From Pseudoxanthomonas japonensis (GTDB taxonomy: Bacteria; Pseudomonadota; Gammaproteobacteria; Xanthomonadales; Xanthomonadaceae): a stretch of 64,000 bases of DNA. The stretch is from positions 62,001-126,000 of the forward strand of contig NZ_PDWW01000007.1 of NCBI RefSeq assembly GCF_010093445.1, given 5' to 3'. The notes beneath the pieces were generated by a model that was not told where the DNA came from, did no database searches, and was given only the letters and a program-made list of their open reading frames with translations. The translations under genes were made by a program, and so were the position numbers. Shown here in pieces: positions 28,737-37,812 of the stretch. How positions within the stretch are numbered: position 1 is the stretch's first letter; each line of letters starts with the position of its first letter.

Positions 28737-29621
28737 ATGCTGCTGCGTCGGAACCCACGAAGACGCATGACCCGTCTGCCCTGCCACGGGAGTCATCCCT
28801 TGCCTCGTCGCTTCGTCCTCTGCCTGCTGCTCGCAGGCGCATCGTCCACTGCTTTCGCCCAGGACGTCCTGCCGCCCGTCGACCGTTTCCATGTCGGGGC
28901 AGGGCGCTACTGGGCCGACCATGACCTCGACACCCGCTGGGATGCCAGCGACGGCTCGATGGGCACACAGGTCAACTTCCAGCGCGATCTCGGCTTCGTC
29001 GACCGCCAGGATGCGCTGGTGTGGAACATCGGCGGCAGCGTCGGCGAGGAACGGCGGCACGCGTTCGATGCCTTCGGTTACGACTACGACGACGACACTG
29101 CGCGGCTGCTGGACCGCACGCTGCGGATCGGCGACAACGCCTATCCGGTGGACGCCGACCTGGCCGGGCGCATGGACCTGAGGGTCACCGGCGTCTCCTA
29201 CACCTGGTTCTTCCACCAGGACGGGCGGCGCGCTTTCGGCGTTGGCCTGGGCGCGATGCGCTACGAGGTCGACATCGATCTCGATGCCACGGCGACGGTC
29301 GCGGGTTCGCCGGCCGCCTATGCCAATTCGCTGTCGGAGGACGAGTGGGCGCCGATGGTGCGCGCGGACTATGCGCAGGTGCTGTCGCCGCGCTGGCGCT
29401 GGGGCGCATCGCTGGCCTACACGAAGAAGAACGGCGGCAACGTCACCGGCGATGCGCGCGACGTGCAGCTGCGGCTGGAGTACTTCCCGTGGCAGCACGC
29501 CGGGTTCTCGCTGCGCTACAACTACAACGACGTCGACCTGGATTTCGAACGCACGCGCTTCGACGGCAGCCTGAACCTCAACAACCGCGGGCCGCAACTG
29601 CTGGCCATGCTGCGTTTCTGA
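28737..29621 (+). CDS. Outer-membrane beta-barrel-like exported protein
   Basis: 294 aa if started at ATG 28737 (GGAGG, 7-nt spacer); ATG 28767 and TTG 28800 (GGGAG, 7 nt) are alternatives, the last giving the most compact signal peptide. Signal peptide RRFVLCLLLAGASSTAFA-Q. The mature chain alternates aromatic and polar strands (GVSYTWFFHQDG, AFGVGLGAMRYEVDID, PMVRADYAQVL, WGASLAYTKKNGG, FSLRYNYNDVDLDF) and ends in LLAMLRF, a C-terminal phenylalanine as in BamA-dependent barrels. Acidic turns are notable. Specific function not recognised. Confidence 0.75.
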   Translation: MLLRRNPRRRMTRLPCHGSHPLPRRFVLCLLLAGASSTAFAQDVLPPVDRFHVGAGRYWADHDLDTRWDASDGSMGTQVNFQRDLGFVDRQDALVWNIGGSVGEERRHAFDAFGYDYDDDTARLLDRTLRIGDNAYPVDADLAGRMDLRVTGVSYTWFFHQDGRRAFGVGLGAMRYEVDIDLDATATVAGSPAAYANSLSEDEWAPMVRADYAQVLSPRWRWGASLAYTKKNGGNVTGDARDVQLRLEYFPWQHAGFSLRYNYNDVDLDFERTRFDGSLNLNNRGPQLLAMLRF

Positions 29622-29688
29622 ATCCGCGCGCTGTCGGGGCGCCACCGACAGCGGAGTGTGAAGCGCTGCGCATTCCCCGCATCGCGCC

Positions 29689-29715
29689 TCAAGAATGGCC
29701 CGGCACGGCCGACAC
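29689..29715 (+). promoter_or_regulatory. Possible sigma-28 promoter of the HDOD gene
   Basis: TCAAGAAT, an 11-nt spacer, then GCCGACAC: same spacing and a similar -10 to the consensus sigma-28 site of flgM in this window. The -35 half is a weaker match. Predicted transcript start near 29722. Confidence 0.4.
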
Positions 29716-29738
29716 CCTTGCTAGATTCCATGGGTCCG

Positions 29739-29759
29739 TGCCTCCCGGAGCGGGAGGCA
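29739..29759 (+). promoter_or_regulatory. Hairpin that covers the HDOD-gene ribosome site
   Basis: tgcctccc (29739-29746) pairs perfectly with gggaggca (29752-29759) across a 5-nt loop. The right arm is the whole Shine-Dalgarno of the gene starting at 29764, so folding would block initiation. Confidence 0.55.
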
Positions 29760-29763
29760 TGCA

Positions 29764-30915
29764 ATGAACTTGCAAGAAAAAAGGGGACGTGCCTTGCGCA
29801 TTCTGTACGTTGGCGACACCGCCTGCCTGCCTGACGATCTGGCCGACTACATCGGCGACATGGGCGACGAGTGGACCGTCGAAACGGTGGCCGACGGGAA
29901 ATCGGCGATGTTCGCGGTCGCCAACGGGCCCGTCGACGTGGTGATGGTGGGGCCGGCGTTGCCGGACCTGCCGCCGGCCACGCTGCTGGGCCAGATCCGC
30001 ACGCTGCGGTCGGAAACCATCCGCATCGCCTTGCTGGAAGGCAGCGCCGACAGCCTGGCGGCGCCGATCAAGCTGATCGGCGTGGCGCACCGCTTCCTGC
30101 CGTTGCCGCTGACGTCGGAGACGGTGCTGGAGTCGATCCACAGCTTGGAAGAGCTGCGCGACCTGCTGGACAGCCCGCGCCTGCGCCGTGCGATCGGCCG
30201 CGTCGAACATCTGCCGTCGCCGCCGCACCTCTACTTCGCGCTGACGCGCGCGCTGGAAGAGGACGAGGGCACCGCCAACGACATCGCCAAGCTGGTGGCC
30301 GGCGACCCGGCCATCGCCGCCAAGGTGCTGCAGCTGTGCAACTCGGCGTACTTCTCCAATGGCCGTTCCATCACCGACCTGCGGGCGGCGGTGACACGCC
30401 TTGGCCTGGGCACGCTGCGCGATCTGGTGCTCGCCAGCGAGGTGTTCTCGATGAAGACCACCTCCAGCGTCGACCGCGGCGCACTGCAGCAGCGTGCGCT
30501 GCTGGCCTCGCGGCTGGCGGCGAAGATCCTGCCGCGCACGAGTTCCGAACTGGGCGCCACCGCTGCGCTGCTGGCCGACATCGGCCTGCTGCTGCCGGGG
30601 GTGCGCGACGAGCGCGATACGCCGGCCACCGAGGACGACGACCGCCCTGGCCACACCGAGGCGGGCGCCTACCTGCTCGGCCTGTGGGGCCTGCCGATGC
30701 CGATCGTCGAGGCGGTGGCGTTCCACCGCCAGCCGCAGCGGTCCAGCCTGCGCAGCTTCTGGGTGCCGGGTGCCGTGCACGTGGCGGGCGCGCTGGCCAG
30801 CAACGAGCCGGTGGACGAGAGCTACCTGAAGTCGCTGGGCGTGCTGGACCAGTTGCCCAACTGGCGGCAGATGGCCGAAACCATGGTCGAGCGCGCCGAA
30901 GAACAGGCCGCCTGA
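29764..30915 (+). CDS. HDOD-domain protein with a pseudo-receiver domain
   Basis: 383 aa. The N-terminal about 125 residues look like a REC domain (ILYVGDTACLPDDL, VVMVGPALPDLPP, IRIALLEGS), but the phospho-acceptor aspartate is replaced (VMVGPALP instead of the usual xSDxxMP) and the acidic pocket is reduced. The HDOD domain follows at about 140-340: LPSPPHLYFAL, LVAGDPAIAAKVLQLCNSAYF, LGLGTLRDLVLA, ALLADIGLLLPG. HDOD proteins are non-enzymatic relatives of HD phosphodiesterases, tied to motility and c-di-GMP signalling. GGAGG lies 6 nt before ATG 29764 but inside a hairpin. Confidence 0.85.
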   Translation: MNLQEKRGRALRILYVGDTACLPDDLADYIGDMGDEWTVETVADGKSAMFAVANGPVDVVMVGPALPDLPPATLLGQIRTLRSETIRIALLEGSADSLAAPIKLIGVAHRFLPLPLTSETVLESIHSLEELRDLLDSPRLRRAIGRVEHLPSPPHLYFALTRALEEDEGTANDIAKLVAGDPAIAAKVLQLCNSAYFSNGRSITDLRAAVTRLGLGTLRDLVLASEVFSMKTTSSVDRGALQQRALLASRLAAKILPRTSSELGATAALLADIGLLLPGVRDERDTPATEDDDRPGHTEAGAYLLGLWGLPMPIVEAVAFHRQPQRSSLRSFWVPGAVHVAGALASNEPVDESYLKSLGVLDQLPNWRQMAETMVERAEEQAA

Positions 30916-30916
30916 T

Positions 30917-31020
30917 CTGCGTAGCGGCGTAGCCCGGGTAAGCGAAGCGCACCCGGGAGACGTGATGCATCAGCAACCCCGGGTGCGGCCGACGGCCTTA
31001 CCCGGGCTACGGACTAGCCG
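30917..31020. repeat. Interspersed inverted repeat (gtagcccgggtaagcg family)
   Basis: gtagcccgggtaagcgaag at about 30928 and the inverted form ccttacccgggctacgg at about 30998-31014 flank a short spacer. A common type of mobile palindromic repeat. It lies between the HDOD gene and the lexA2 operator. Confidence 0.75.
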
Positions 31021-31061
31021 ATAGCCGGCGGCTCCGCCAGTCTCGCCCTGAGCGACGGAAG

Positions 31062-31079
31062 GGTGTACAAATGTACACC
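31062..31079. promoter_or_regulatory. LexA2 operator (SOS box)
   Basis: ggtgtacaaatgtacacc: perfect 8-bp arms around AA, containing TGTACAAATGTACA, which I recall as the LexA2 target in xanthomonads. It ends one base before the lexA2 ATG, so repressor binding would block this operon from its own leader. Confidence 0.85.
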
Positions 31080-31080
31080 C

Positions 31081-31686
31081 ATGAGTCCCATCGACCTGCC
31101 TCCGCAACGTGCCGCCGTCCTGGCCTTCCTGCGCCGGGAGCTGGCGGCCGGGCGCGCGCCCAGCCTGGCGGACATCGCCGACGCGTTCGGCTTCGCCTCG
31201 CGCAATGCCGCGCAGAAGCACGTGCAGGCGCTGGTCGCCGACGGTCTGCTGGAACAGGCGCCCGGGCAGAAGCGTGGCCTGCGCTTGCCCGGTGGCATGG
31301 CCGACCTGCTGCCGTTGCCGGTGCTGGGACGGGTGGCCGCCGGCCAGCCGATCGGCGCCGACATCGGCCTGGACGAACAGCTGTGGCTGGACCGCCGGCT
31401 GTTCTCGCCGCAGCCGGATTACCTGCTGAAGGTGAAGGGCGATTCGATGGTCGACGACGGCATCATCGATGGCGATCTGGTCGGCGTGCATCGCACCCCG
31501 GACGCGCGAGACGGACAGACGGTGGTGGCGCGCATCGATGGTGAACTGACCATCAAGCGGCTGCAGCGCGAACGCCGCCGCATCCGCCTGCTGCCGCGCA
31601 ATCCGGCGCACGCGCCCATCGACGTGCAGCCGGGGCAGGACTTCGCCATCGAAGGCGTCTACTGCGGCCTGGTGCGGCGCGGCTGA
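31081..31686 (+). CDS. lexA2: LexA repressor (LexA2 of the mutagenesis cassette)
   Basis: SOS repressor that self-cleaves when RecA filaments form. 201 aa. N-terminal winged helix (ADIADAFGFASRNAAQKHVQ), linker with the Ala-Gly cleavage site in LGRVAAGQPIG (about residues 83-84), peptidase domain with the catalytic serine in VKGDSMVDDGIIDGD and lysine in DGQTVVARIDGELTIKRL. ATG 31081 is used; an in-frame GTG at 31063 lies inside the operator. The spacing between the GGAAGGG at about 31057 and the ATG is long, so translation may be weak or leaderless. imuA follows after 1 bp. Confidence 0.93.
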   Translation: MSPIDLPPQRAAVLAFLRRELAAGRAPSLADIADAFGFASRNAAQKHVQALVADGLLEQAPGQKRGLRLPGGMADLLPLPVLGRVAAGQPIGADIGLDEQLWLDRRLFSPQPDYLLKVKGDSMVDDGIIDGDLVGVHRTPDARDGQTVVARIDGELTIKRLQRERRRIRLLPRNPAHAPIDVQPGQDFAIEGVYCGLVRRG

Positions 31687-31687
31687 C

Positions 31688-32314
31688 GTGGGCGCCGTCG
31701 TCGCCCTCGACACGCTGCTGGCCGCGCGCACGCTGTGGCATGCGGGGCGCAGCGCCGCCATCGCCGCCGACGGCGAACCCACCGGCCACGCTGCGCTCGA
31801 TGCGTTGCTGCCGCAGGGCGGCTGGCCACGACGTTCGCTGACCGAACTGCTGCTGCCCGCCGACGGCGTGGGCGAACTGGCGCTGCTGCTGCCCACCCTG
31901 GCGCGGATGACCCAGGCCGGCAGCACGGTGGCAGTGATCGCGCCGCCGTACATTCCGTATGCGCCGGCGTGGCAGGCCGCCGGCGTGGACCTGTCGTTGC
32001 TGGAAATCGTCGACGCCGCGCCACGCGATGCATTGTGGGCGTTCGAGCAATGCCTGCGCAGCGGCGCCTGCGCGGCGGTGCTGGGCTGGCCGGTGCAGGC
32101 CGATGGGCCTGCGCTGCGCCGCCTGCAGGTGGCCGCCGACAGCGGTGAATGCCTGGGCTTCGCATTGCGCGACCGCCGCCATGCCGCCAATCCCTCGGCC
32201 GCCGCGTTGCGGTTGGAAGCCGTCAGCGATGCGCAGGGCGGCAGTACCTGGCAGGTGCGCAAATGCCGCGGTGGGCCGGCGCCCGCGCAGACCTTCGCGC
32301 TGGTCGCGCATTGA
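31688..32314 (+). CDS. imuA: Translesion synthesis accessory protein ImuA
   Basis: 208 aa, RecA-like fold of the ImuA/SulA-like group. LDALLPQGGWPRRSLTELLLP at residues 40-60 is the conserved family opening; STVAVIAPPYIPYAPAWQAAG and VDLSLLEIVDA follow. It is needed with ImuB and DnaE2 for SOS mutagenesis in bacteria that lack umuDC; its exact role is not settled. Position between lexA2 and imuB identifies it. Confidence 0.9.
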   Translation: MGAVVALDTLLAARTLWHAGRSAAIAADGEPTGHAALDALLPQGGWPRRSLTELLLPADGVGELALLLPTLARMTQAGSTVAVIAPPYIPYAPAWQAAGVDLSLLEIVDAAPRDALWAFEQCLRSGACAAVLGWPVQADGPALRRLQVAADSGECLGFALRDRRHAANPSAAALRLEAVSDAQGGSTWQVRKCRGGPAPAQTFALVAH

Positions 32315-32323
32315 GGCCCACCG

Positions 32324-33742
32324 ATGCTCTGGGCCTGTGTACTGCTGCCGCAGCTGGCGCTGGACGCCGTCCTCCGGCGTTTGCCTGATCCCGACGCGCC
32401 GCTGGCGCTGGTCGGTGGTCCGCTGCAATTGCGTACCCTGCATGCGGTGAACGCATCCGCTGCGCAGTCGGGTCTTCGTGCCGGTATGCGCCTGACCGCC
32501 GCGCATGCGCTGCTGCCGGAGTTCGCGATGGTCGAGCACGACCCGTCGGCAGAAGCACGCTGGCAGCGTTTCCTCGCGTCATGGGCGTACCGGCACAGCT
32601 CGCTGGTCAGTGCGCAGTGGCAGGGTTGTCTGGTGCTGGAGGTGCGGGCCAGTTTCCGCCTGCTCGGACCGTGGCCGCGTATCGAGGCGCGGTTGCGCGA
32701 GGAACTCGTCGGGCTCGGTTTCCAGCACCGCATCGCCTTGGCACCCACGCCGCGTGCGGCGCATGTGTTCGCCGGCCTGCGCGATGGGCTGGCGATGATG
32801 CAGGCCGAGGCGATGGCCGATCTGCTGGATCGCGTGCCGGTGCGGCGCGCGCGTCTGCCGGACGACACCGGCGAGCGCCTGCACCGCATGGGCATCCGCG
32901 ACCTGCGCACGTTGCGCGGTCTGCCGCGCGACAGCCTGCGTCGTCGCTTCGGCCTGCCGGTGCTGGAACACCTGGACCGGCTGTACGGGAAGGCCGACGA
33001 TCCGCTCGCGTACTACGCGCCGCCGGACCACTTCGATGCGCGGGTCGAACTCGGCTACGAAGTCGAGAGCCACATGGCGCTGCTGTTCCCGCTGCGCCGG
33101 CTGATCGGCGACCTGTGCACCTACCTGTCCATCCGCGACGGCGGCGTGCAGCGCTTCGTGCTGCGGCTGGAACACGAGGAAGGGCACACGGACGTGGAGG
33201 TCGGCCTGTTGGCCGCCGAGCGTGAACCGGCGATGCTGTTCGAGCTGACCCGCAACCGGCTGGAGCGCGTGCAGATCGACCGGCCGGTGGTCGGCGTGCG
33301 GCTGCTGGCGCGCGAACTGCCGCCGTTCGTGCCGGCCGCGCGCGACCTGTTCGACACGCGCCCGCAACAGCAGCTGCCATGGCCGCAGCTGCGCGAACGG
33401 CTGCGCGCGCGCCTGGGCGACGAAGCCGTGCATCGTGTGGCGCCTGCCGGTGACCCGCGTCCGGAGCGCGCCTGGCGCCGCGTGCAGGGCGATGGCGAAC
33501 GCATGACGCAGGCACCGGTGCGCCCGCCGCGACCGGCCTGGTTGCTGCCGCAGCCGATCCCGCTGCGCGATCCGCATCCGCGCATCGTGTCCGGCCCGGA
33601 GCGGTTGGAGAGCGGCTGGTGGGATGGCGAGGACGCGCGCCGCGACTACTACGTGCTGGAAACCTCGCAGGGCCAACGCGCCTGGGCGTTCGCGCCACCG
33701 GGCGAGCAGGGTGGCTGGATGCTGCACGGGTGGTTCGCGTGA
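32324..33742 (+). CDS. imuB: ImuB, inactive Y-family polymerase homologue
   Basis: 472 aa. DinB/UmuC-like fold ([20 protein letters not shown] at the start, [35 protein letters not shown] helix-hairpin-helix, C-terminal little-finger region). The acidic residues that coordinate metal in Y-family polymerases are missing at the N-terminus (LPQLALD in place of DxD), in line with ImuB acting as a hub that brings DnaE2 to the beta clamp. [11 protein letters not shown] near residue 350 could serve as a clamp-binding stretch. It ends overlapping dnaE2 (GTGA). Confidence 0.92.
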   Translation: MLWACVLLPQLALDAVLRRLPDPDAPLALVGGPLQLRTLHAVNASAAQSGLRAGMRLTAAHALLPEFAMVEHDPSAEARWQRFLASWAYRHSSLVSAQWQGCLVLEVRASFRLLGPWPRIEARLREELVGLGFQHRIALAPTPRAAHVFAGLRDGLAMMQAEAMADLLDRVPVRRARLPDDTGERLHRMGIRDLRTLRGLPRDSLRRRFGLPVLEHLDRLYGKADDPLAYYAPPDHFDARVELGYEVESHMALLFPLRRLIGDLCTYLSIRDGGVQRFVLRLEHEEGHTDVEVGLLAAEREPAMLFELTRNRLERVQIDRPVVGVRLLARELPPFVPAARDLFDTRPQQQLPWPQLRERLRARLGDEAVHRVAPAGDPRPERAWRRVQGDGERMTQAPVRPPRPAWLLPQPIPLRDPHPRIVSGPERLESGWWDGEDARRDYYVLETSQGQRAWAFAPPGEQGGWMLHGWFA

Positions 33743-36700
33743 GCTGGGACGATGCGGTGGATGGCGTCGACCGCGACACGCCCGGCGGTCGTCCGCCGCG
33801 CGCGTGGGAGGTCGCGCAACGCCTGCGCCTGTCGATGGCGGCGAAAGACGACGGACCGCGCGAGGATGCGTGGCCGGCCTACGCGGAACTGCATTGCCTG
33901 TCGGACTTCTCGTTCCTGCGCGGGGCGGCCAGCGCGGAGGAACTGTTCGAGCGCGCACGTGATCTTGGATACAAGGCGCTGGCGATCACCGACGAATGCT
34001 CGCTGGCCGGCATCGTGCGTGGCTGGGAAGCGGCGCGTGCGACGGAGGTGAAGCTCATCGTCGGCAGTGAGTTCACCCTGGCCTGCGGACTGAAATGCGT
34101 GCTGCTGGTGGAAACCGCAGCAGGCTACACGCGACTCTGCGAACTCATCACCACCGCGCGGCGCGCGGTCGACAAGAAGGGCTACCGGCTGACACGGCAG
34201 GACGTTGAGCGCATCGTGTCGGATGTCGATCCGGCGGTCTGCGGCCTGTTCACCCTGTGGCTTCCGTCGCAGCACATCGACGATGGAGAAGGACGCTGGT
34301 TGCAGTCGGTCTTCGGCGAACGTGCCCATCTGGCGGTGGAGCTGCACCGCGAACAGGACGACGCGGCGCGACTCGCGGGCCTGCTGGACGCGGCTGCACG
34401 TCTGCGGATGACGGCGGTGGCGAGCGGCGACGTGCACATGGACGTGCGCCGCCGTCGCGCCCTGCAGGACACGATGACCGCGATCCGCCACGTCACGCCG
34501 CTGGCCGACTGCGGGGCGCACCTGTTCCGCAATGGCGAACGCCACCTGCGCACGCGGCGGGCGCTGGGCAACATCTATCCGCGTGACCTGCTGGATAACG
34601 CCGCGACCTTGGCGCGACGTTGCCGCTTCGACCTCAAGCGCGACATCCATTACCGGTATCCGGCGGAACTGGTGCCGGAAGGGCATACGCCGACGACGTG
34701 GTTGCGCGAGCTGACCGAGCGCGGCATGCGTGAGCGGTGGCCGGAAGGGACGCCGCCGGTCATCGTGCGGCAGATCGATGGCGAACTCGCGCTGATCGAA
34801 GAACTGCAGTACGAAGCATTTTTCCTGACGGTGGAGGACATCGTCCGTTTCGCCAAGGACCGAAAGATTCTTTGCCAGGGACGTGGTTCGTCGGCGAACT
34901 CCGCGGTGTGCTTCGCGCTTGGCATCACGGTGGTGAATCCGGCCGAGAGCCGGCTGCTGATGGCCCGCTTCCTGTCGAAGGATCGTGGCGAGCCACCCGA
35001 TATCGACGTCGACTTCGAGCACGAGCGTCGCGAGGAAGTGCTGCAGTACGTCTACGGCAAGTACGGTCGACACCGCGCCGCGCTGGCGGCGACCGTGATC
35101 CGCTACCGCGGAAAGAGCGCGGTGCGCGACGTGGCCAAGGCGTTCGGCCTGCCGCCCGACCAGATCGCGCTGCTGGCCGAATGCTATGGCTGGGGCAATG
35201 GCGAGGCGCCGATGGAGCAGCGACTGCGCGAAGCCGGCTTCGATCCGGAAAATCCGTTGATTCGGCGGGTGTTGGCGGTGACCGACCAGTTGCGCGACCA
35301 CCCGCGCCACCTGTCGCAGCACGTGGGCGGCTTCGTGATCGGCGATGCACCGCTGTCGACCGTGGTGCCGGTCGAAAACGCCTCGATGGACGACCGGACC
35401 ATCATCCAATGGGACAAGGACGATCTGGAGACGATGGGTCTGCTCAAGGTCGACTGCCTGGCGCTGGGCATGCTGACGTGCATCCGCAAGGCCGTGGATC
35501 TCGTCGAGCGGCATAGAGGGTTCAAGCTGGATCTGGCCAGACTGCCCAACGGCGACGAGAAAACCTACGAAATGATCCAGGCCGCCGACACCGTCGGCGT
35601 GTTCCAGATCGAGTCGCGCGCACAGATGAGCATGCTGCCGCGATTGAAGCCGAACAAGTATTACGACCTGGTGGTGGAAGTGGCGATCGTGCGCCCTGGT
35701 CCGATCCAGGGTGGCATGGTCCATCCCTACTTGCGCAGGCGGCAAGGCAAGGAAGAGGTGACCTATCCGTCGGAAGAAATCCGCTCGGTGCTGGAGCCTA
35801 CCCTGGGCGTGCCTTTATTCCAGGAGCAGGTAATGGAGCTCCTGATGAAGGCAGCCGACTACACGGATAGCGAGGCGGATGGTCTGCGTCGGTCGATGGC
35901 GGCCTGGGGGCGTGGTGGTGACATGGAGCCGCACCGGATCCGCGTCCGTGAGCGCATGACCAGGAAAAACTATTCGTCGGACTTCATCGACCAGATCTTC
36001 GAGCAGATCAAGGGCTTCGGTTCCTATGGATTTCCACAGAGCCACGCGGCCTCGTTCGCCAAGCTGGTCTACATCAGCTGCTGGCTGAAACGCCACGAGC
36101 CGGCGGCGTTCGCCTGCGCGCTGCTCAATGCGCAACCGATGGGGTTCTATTCCGCCGGCCAGATCGTTCAGGACGCGCGACGCGGCAGGGGCGGGCGCGT
36201 GGGCATCGAGGTGCTCCCGGTCGACGTGACCCGCAGCGAATGGGACAACACGCTGGAGGGAGGGTACGTGCGACGCGGTATCGACGACGGCGGACAGGCG
36301 GCGTTGAGACTCGGCTTCCGCCAGGTCAGCGGGCTGTCGAAGGACGCGGGTGAAGCGATCATGGCCGCGCGTGCGCAACGCGCCTTCACCGACGTGCGCG
36401 ACCTGTGCCTGCGCGCCCGCCTCGACGAGAAGGCGCGTACGGCACTGGCGGAAGCGGGCGCGCTGCAGTCGCTCGCCGGCCATCGCCATGCCGCCCGCTG
36501 GGCGGTCGCCGGCATCGAGCGGCAGCGTCCGCTGCTGCCCGGCAGCCCCGACGAGGACGCGATCGCCTTGCCCGTGCCGACAACGGGCGAGGACGTGACC
36601 TCGGATTACCGCACCACCGGATTGACGCTGGGCGCGCATCCGCTGTCGCTGCTGCGCGAGCGCCTGGGTCGGCAGCGCGTGGTGGACTCCCGCCAGCTGC

Positions 36701-36999
36701 GCGGGCTGCCGCATGGGCGAGGGGCGTTCGTGGCGGGCATCGTCACGCAGCGGCAGCGGCCGGCAACGGCAAAGGGCACGATCTTCGTCACGCTCGAGGA
36801 CGAGCATGGCATGGTCAACGTGGTGGTGTGGTCGCACGTGGCGTTGCGCGACCGCAAGGCGCTGCTCGGTGCGCGGTTGATGGCCGTTCGCGGACGCTGG
36901 GAGCAGGTGGATGGCGTGGAGCACCTGATCGCGCGCCGGCTCGAGGATTTCAGTCACCTGCTGGGCGAGATCCAGCCCGGTTCCCGCGACTTCCACTGA
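33739..36999 (+). CDS. dnaE2: Error-prone DNA polymerase DnaE2 (ImuC)
   Basis: C-family polymerase for SOS-induced translesion synthesis. 1086 aa from GTG 33739, which overlaps the imuB stop (GTGA); the frame is open upstream inside imuB but that is a shadow. PHP domain [20 protein letters not shown] at about residues 50-70; polymerase core [17 protein letters not shown] and [16 protein letters not shown] (catalytic aspartates), then AYGFPQSH-like [20 protein letters not shown]-terminal OB domain ([20 protein letters not shown]). Length and motifs match DnaE2, not the replicative DnaE1 (about 1160-1190 aa). Confidence 0.95.
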   Translation: MSWDDAVDGVDRDTPGGRPPRAWEVAQRLRLSMAAKDDGPREDAWPAYAELHCLSDFSFLRGAASAEELFERARDLGYKALAITDECSLAGIVRGWEAARATEVKLIVGSEFTLACGLKCVLLVETAAGYTRLCELITTARRAVDKKGYRLTRQDVERIVSDVDPAVCGLFTLWLPSQHIDDGEGRWLQSVFGERAHLAVELHREQDDAARLAGLLDAAARLRMTAVASGDVHMDVRRRRALQDTMTAIRHVTPLADCGAHLFRNGERHLRTRRALGNIYPRDLLDNAATLARRCRFDLKRDIHYRYPAELVPEGHTPTTWLRELTERGMRERWPEGTPPVIVRQIDGELALIEELQYEAFFLTVEDIVRFAKDRKILCQGRGSSANSAVCFALGITVVNPAESRLLMARFLSKDRGEPPDIDVDFEHERREEVLQYVYGKYGRHRAALAATVIRYRGKSAVRDVAKAFGLPPDQIALLAECYGWGNGEAPMEQRLREAGFDPENPLIRRVLAVTDQLRDHPRHLSQHVGGFVIGDAPLSTVVPVENASMDDRTIIQWDKDDLETMGLLKVDCLALGMLTCIRKAVDLVERHRGFKLDLARLPNGDEKTYEMIQAADTVGVFQIESRAQMSMLPRLKPNKYYDLVVEVAIVRPGPIQGGMVHPYLRRRQGKEEVTYPSEEIRSVLEPTLGVPLFQEQVMELLMKAADYTDSEADGLRRSMAAWGRGGDMEPHRIRVRERMTRKNYSSDFIDQIFEQIKGFGSYGFPQSHAASFAKLVYISCWLKRHEPAAFACALLNAQPMGFYSAGQIVQDARRGRGGRVGIEVLPVDVTRSEWDNTLEGGYVRRGIDDGGQAALRLGFRQVSGLSKDAGEAIMAARAQRAFTDVRDLCLRARLDEKARTALAEAGALQSLAGHRHAARWAVAGIERQRPLLPGSPDEDAIALPVPTTGEDVTSDYRTTGLTLGAHPLSLLRERLGRQRVVDSRQLRGLPHGRGAFVAGIVTQRQRPATAKGTIFVTLEDEHGMVNVVVWSHVALRDRKALLGARLMAVRGRWEQVDGVEHLIARRLEDFSHLLGEIQPGSRDFH

Positions 37000-37003
37000 G
37001 GCG

Positions 37004-37624
37004 ATGATGCGCGCCCTCGCCACCCTGACCGACGACCTGTTCGCGCCCGCGATGGTGCAACTGGTGGACGATGCCGAAGGTGGCGTCCGCTATTGGCCTG
37101 AGGTCATCGATCCGCTGACCGCACGTGCCTGGTTCGACAGGCTGCGCGCAAGCGCGGCGTGGACGCACCTGCAGCGGCCGATGTACGACCGCATCGTCGA
37201 CGTGCCGCGGCTGCTGGCGAACTACGCCGTGGACGCATTGCCGGACGACCTGCCGCTGGCCGCGCTGCTCGCCTGCGTGCAGGCGAAGGCACCGGCGCCA
37301 TACTCGCACATCGGCATGAACCTGTACCGCGACGGCCACGACAGCGTCGCCATGCACGGCGACAAGCTGCATACCGTGGCGGCGCATCATCCGATCACGC
37401 TGGTTTCGCTGGGTGCACCGCGGCGCATGCTGATCCGTGCGCGTGAAGGCAAGCGCGAGACCGTCGCGGTCGACCTCGCATCGGGCAGCGTGCTGTCGAT
37501 GAGCCATGCCTCGCAGCGCACGCATGAGCATGGCATTCCGAAGACCCGTCGATCGCAAGGGCCGCGGATCAGCGTGGTGTTCCGGGTGAGGCCGGCGCCT
37601 TCCTCTTCAAGTCATCCATTGTAG
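37004..37624 (+). CDS. alkB: AlkB-family 2-oxoglutarate/Fe(II) dioxygenase
   Basis: Probable oxidative demethylase of alkylated DNA bases. 206 aa, 4 bp after dnaE2 with GAGG in the overlap of the stop, so likely co-transcribed under LexA2. Motifs: YSHIGMNLYRDGHDSVAMHGD (first iron ligands in HGD), then HASQRTHEHGIPKT (distal histidine) and RISVVFRVR (2-oxoglutarate arginines, RxSxxFR instead of the textbook RxNxTFR). The closest shape is the ALKBH2/3-like bacterial group. Start may be ATG 37004 or 37007. Confidence 0.88.
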   Translation: MMRALATLTDDLFAPAMVQLVDDAEGGVRYWPEVIDPLTARAWFDRLRASAAWTHLQRPMYDRIVDVPRLLANYAVDALPDDLPLAALLACVQAKAPAPYSHIGMNLYRDGHDSVAMHGDKLHTVAAHHPITLVSLGAPRRMLIRAREGKRETVAVDLASGSVLSMSHASQRTHEHGIPKTRRSQGPRISVVFRVRPAPSSSSHPL

Positions 37625-37740
37625 GAGCGACGTAAGTCGCGACCGGAGATGTTTGCAGTCCGGAACTTCTCTGGAACACTGCACGATGACGTGCCATGGC
37701 CGATCAGGCGTGCGGTCGCGACTTACGTCGCTCCTACAGA
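37619..37740. repeat. Inverted pair of REP-type repeats (gtaggagcgacgtaagtcgc)
   Basis: tgtaggagcgacgtaagtcg at 37620 and its inverse cgacttacgtcgctcctaca ending at 37739 face each other across about 70 bp. The left copy overlaps the alkB stop. The same repeat type recurs at 57903-57978. Confidence 0.85.
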
Positions 37741-37746
37741 AAGCCG

Positions 37747-37774
37747 AAAAAAGCGCCGCGAGGGGATCGCGGCG
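37747..37774 (-). terminator. Rho-independent terminator of the flg operon
   Basis: On the minus strand an 8-bp perfect stem (cgccgcga/tcgcggcg, 37754-37774) with a 5-nt loop is followed by a run of six T (37747-37752). It lies about 40 bp past the flgL stop. Confidence 0.85.
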
Positions 37775-37812
37775 TGGAGGGCAAGGACTGCTTGAAATAG
37801 GGGGTGCTGTCG

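Noticed and set aside
30970-32910. Long minus-strand frame across lexA2-imuA-imuB
   Set aside because: It spans three well-identified plus-strand genes and lacks a start context; composition shadow.
33619-33738. N-terminal extension of dnaE2
   Set aside because: Those 40 codons lie inside imuB; DnaE2 aligns from the GTG at 33739, which overlaps the imuB stop.
37619-37740. Insertion sequence or miniature transposon ends
   Set aside because: Two short facing REP-type palindromes without target duplication or transposase; the same pair recurs at 57901-57980.
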